Source: Bacteroidia bacterium (GTDB taxonomy: Bacteria > Bacteroidota > Bacteroidia > JAESSM01 > NORP286). From it: a DNA stretch of 25,959 nt. The stretch is taken from contig JAESSM010000165.1 of assembly GCA_016764115.1 (NCBI GenBank), positions 1 through 25,959 of the forward strand, in the 5' to 3' direction. Each line of letters opens with the position of its first letter. Position 1 is the first letter of the stretch. The notes under the pieces were generated by a model. That model saw nothing but the letters and a program-made list of their open reading frames with translations. It did no database searches and was not told the origin of the DNA. The position numbers and the translations under genes were made by a program. This document shows positions 24,270 through 25,959 of this stretch, one piece after another.

Positions 24270-25622
24270 TTAATTAATATAATACTCATCAGCAATCGAA
24301 ATTGCTTTTGAAATTATGTCTAACCCTTCATCCATTTCGTTTTGGTTGATACAGAGTGGAGGACAGGTGAATATCCAATTCCATCTCACGAAAGTGAACA
24401 TACCCAATTCTCTAATTTTTGCAGCTACTTTATTCATTACTTCCATTTCATTAGGTTTTGCGTTCCATAGGGCCATTGGCTCTTTTGTTTCCCGATTCTT
24501 AACCAATTCTATGCATCCTAAAAGCCCCGTATTTCTATAATCACCTATTGAGGGATGTTGGGATTTCATTTCTTCCACTCTTTCCTCCATGTAATTACCC
24601 ATTTTGGCCGCATTTTCGAGCAGGTTTTCTTCCTCATAGATATCAATAACTGCTAAAGCCGCTGCACAACCTACAGCATGGGCAGAATAAGTTAAGCCTA
24701 ATGGCATTGGGATTTCATTAAAGTGTTCTGCGATCTTATCAGAAACGATCATTGCTCCAAGTGGAATATATCCCGAAGTCAACCCTTTAGCCATACACAT
24801 AATGTCAGGTTCCACCTCATGATGATCAATTCCGAACCATTTGCCGGTTCTTCCAAAACCGCTCATTACCTCATCACAAATAATTAGAATTCCATATTTA
24901 TCAGCAATTTCCTTAACCATTTTCCAATATCCTTTGGGGTATTTGATACATCCGGATGAACCGGATTCACCTTCCATCAATATAGCCGCAATGCTGCCGG
25001 GATTTTCGTATTGGATTACCCGCTCCAAATTTTCAGCGCACATCTTTCCGCATTCTTCAGCAGTTGAGGTACCCCATGGGCATCTATACGCATAAGGATT
25101 CTCTACATGAACAACATTGGGGAGTTGTTGGCTATCCATAGGAAATTTTCTTGGATCACCTCCGGCAGTAATTGCCCCATAAGTAGCTCCGTGATATGAT
25201 CTATACTGGGTAATTATTTTATGCCTGCCAGTATAAATACGAGCTAATTTAATGGCATTTTCAATTGCTTCGGCTCCTCCTAAAGTGAAAAAAGTTTTTT
25301 GAAGATTCCCTGGTGTTATTTCAGCAAGTTTTTTACCAAGTAATCCCCTTGCTTTGGTAGCCATACCGGGATAAACATAACTAAGCTCATCCATTTGTTT
25401 TATGACTGCCTTTCTAACTTTCGGATGACCGTGCCCAATATTTACATTCATTAATTGAGATGAGAAGTCAATGATCTTATTCCCATCTCTATCGTAGACA
25501 TATACACCTTCGGCTCGTTCAGCACTGATAGGATTTAGACCACTTTGTTTAGACCATGAGAAGAGTGTATAATCTAAATTATCTTTTATAACATCCTGAT
25601 TGGTATCAATTAGTGTCTCCAT
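24270..25622 (-). CDS. Class III aminotransferase, probably beta-alanine transaminase
   Basis: A 450-aa PLP enzyme of the omega-amino-acid aminotransferase class. Motifs: the PLP-phosphate region TLGGAEAIENAIKLAR, ICDEVMSGFGRTGKW with D250 binding the pyridine nitrogen, and the Schiff-base lysine K279 in CMAKGLTSGYIPLGA. In this locus it most likely transfers the amino group of beta-alanine (or 3-aminoisobutyrate from thymine) to a keto acid, giving malonate semialdehyde or its methyl form, the last step before central metabolism. Sequence alone does not exclude other omega-amino donors. It heads the locus, divergent from the GreA-like gene, and is separated from the rest by the nuclease cassette and the inverted-repeat element. 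Confidence 0.9.
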   Translation of the reverse strand: METLIDTNQDVIKDNLDYTLFSWSKQSGLNPISAERAEGVYVYDRDGNKIIDFSSQLMNVNIGHGHPKVRKAVIKQMDELSYVYPGMATKARGLLGKKLAEITPGNLQKTFFTLGGAEAIENAIKLARIYTGRHKIITQYRSYHGATYGAITAGGDPRKFPMDSQQLPNVVHVENPYAYRCPWGTSTAEECGKMCAENLERVIQYENPGSIAAILMEGESGSSGCIKYPKGYWKMVKEIADKYGILIICDEVMSGFGRTGKWFGIDHHEVEPDIMCMAKGLTSGYIPLGAMIVSDKIAEHFNEIPMPLGLTYSAHAVGCAAALAVIDIYEEENLLENAAKMGNYMEERVEEMKSQHPSIGDYRNTGLLGCIELVKNRETKEPMALWNAKPNEMEVMNKVAAKIRELGMFTFVRWNWIFTCPPLCINQNEMDEGLDIISKAISIADEYYIN

Positions 25623-25675
25623 TATACAAGTAGTTTATAATTTAAAGGTAGTGATAATTGTTTAACTTTACTTTG
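25623..25675. promoter_or_regulatory. Divergent intergenic region
   Basis: These 53 bases between two divergent start codons must hold promoter elements for at least one of the genes, or these lie in the neighbouring coding sequence. I see only AT-rich sequence with no full TTTG / TAnnTTTG match. Confidence 0.35.
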
Positions 25676-25959
25676 ATGGCTGATCTACATAAAATTAAAT
25701 CTATTCTTTATAACAAATGTGTTCAATATGTTTCTGATAGAATTGAAACTGCTCAAAACTTGTTGAATGTTTCTCAAGATGCTGCTAAATTAGAAGTAAA
25801 AAGCAGTGTTGGAGATAAACATGAAACGGGAAGAGCTATGATGCATTTAGAAACTGTAAAAGCCTCCTTGCAATTAGCCGAAGCCTTAAAATTAGAAAAG
25901 GCAATGTCTAATTTTGATGACAAATCTGTTTCCACAAGAGTTCAGTTAGGTAGTTTGGT
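25676..25959 (+). CDS. GreA/GreB-like protein, 5' part only
   Basis: Ninety-four codons of a frame cut by the window end. It begins MADLHKIKSILYNKCVQYVS and continues as a helical coiled-coil region with the motif SSVGDKHETGRAMMHLE, then RVQLGSLV, where the C-terminal Gre-type domain should start. The pattern matches Bacteroidota proteins of about 150 aa with a Gre-factor C-terminal domain (often mislabelled as 3-oxoacyl-ACP synthase in databases). By family it would act on RNA polymerase, but the acidic tip residues of true Gre factors are not evident in the part seen. It has no visible link with pyrimidine catabolism. Confidence 0.8.
   Translation, partial: MADLHKIKSILYNKCVQYVSDRIETAQNLLNVSQDAAKLEVKSSVGDKHETGRAMMHLETVKASLQLAEALKLEKAMSNFDDKSVSTRVQLGSL

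Noticed and set aside
1..25959. CRISPR array, tRNA or rRNA genes
   Set aside because: No regularly spaced repeats and no tRNA or rRNA sequence recognised on either strand.

Overview
The window comes from an AT-rich member of the Bacteroidota. The evidence is type IX secretion sorting domains of both kinds (type A tail on the protein at 11693-12691, type B/CHU_C-like on the one at 16619-17116), a SpoIIE phosphatase with the coiled-coil linker typical of the phylum, many secreted envelope proteins whose signal peptides end in AQ, and promoters of the TTTG / TAnnTTTG type. I cannot place it below phylum; a gliding marine Cytophagia or Flavobacteriia relative would fit. Nearly all genes lie on the minus strand, so the window reads right to left.

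Region 1 (1-4240): a tightly packed minus-strand run of outer-membrane porin-like protein, small PstS-like binding-domain protein, HAMP/SpoIIE membrane phosphatase and rlmN. The first three look like one sensory module. A palindromic repeat lies beyond rlmN.

Region 2 (4240-5690): a scarred segment. It holds a small secreted protein with a clear terminator, a decayed fragment of a second preA gene, a diverged direct repeat, and a single-domain response regulator truncated by a 22-bp tandem duplication.

Region 3 (5694-12691): eight closely spaced minus-strand genes for exported proteins: a T9SS cargo protein, two distant paralogs at or near the two ends, two lipoproteins, an M48 metalloprotease and two outer-membrane beta-barrels. 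I do not recognise this cluster as a described system.

Region 4 (13020-25622): a complete reductive pyrimidine catabolism locus. An NCS1 permease and an SSS symporter would supply substrate. PreT/PreA reduce uracil or thymine, dihydropyrimidinase opens the ring, beta-ureidopropionase releases beta-alanine (or its 2-methyl homologue), and a class III aminotransferase converts that to a semialdehyde. Accessory DNA is lodged between these genes: a three-gene cassette (PD-(D/E)XK nuclease, unknown 205-aa protein, 51-aa membrane protein) beside a MITE-like inverted repeat; a GxxExxY gene bracketed by inverted repeats that also encode the permease C-terminus; and a small T9SS type B protein. The dihydropyrimidinase frame is broken by one base at an A7 run that has the form of a -1 slippery site.

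The window ends in the 5' part of a divergent plus-strand GreA/GreB-like gene.
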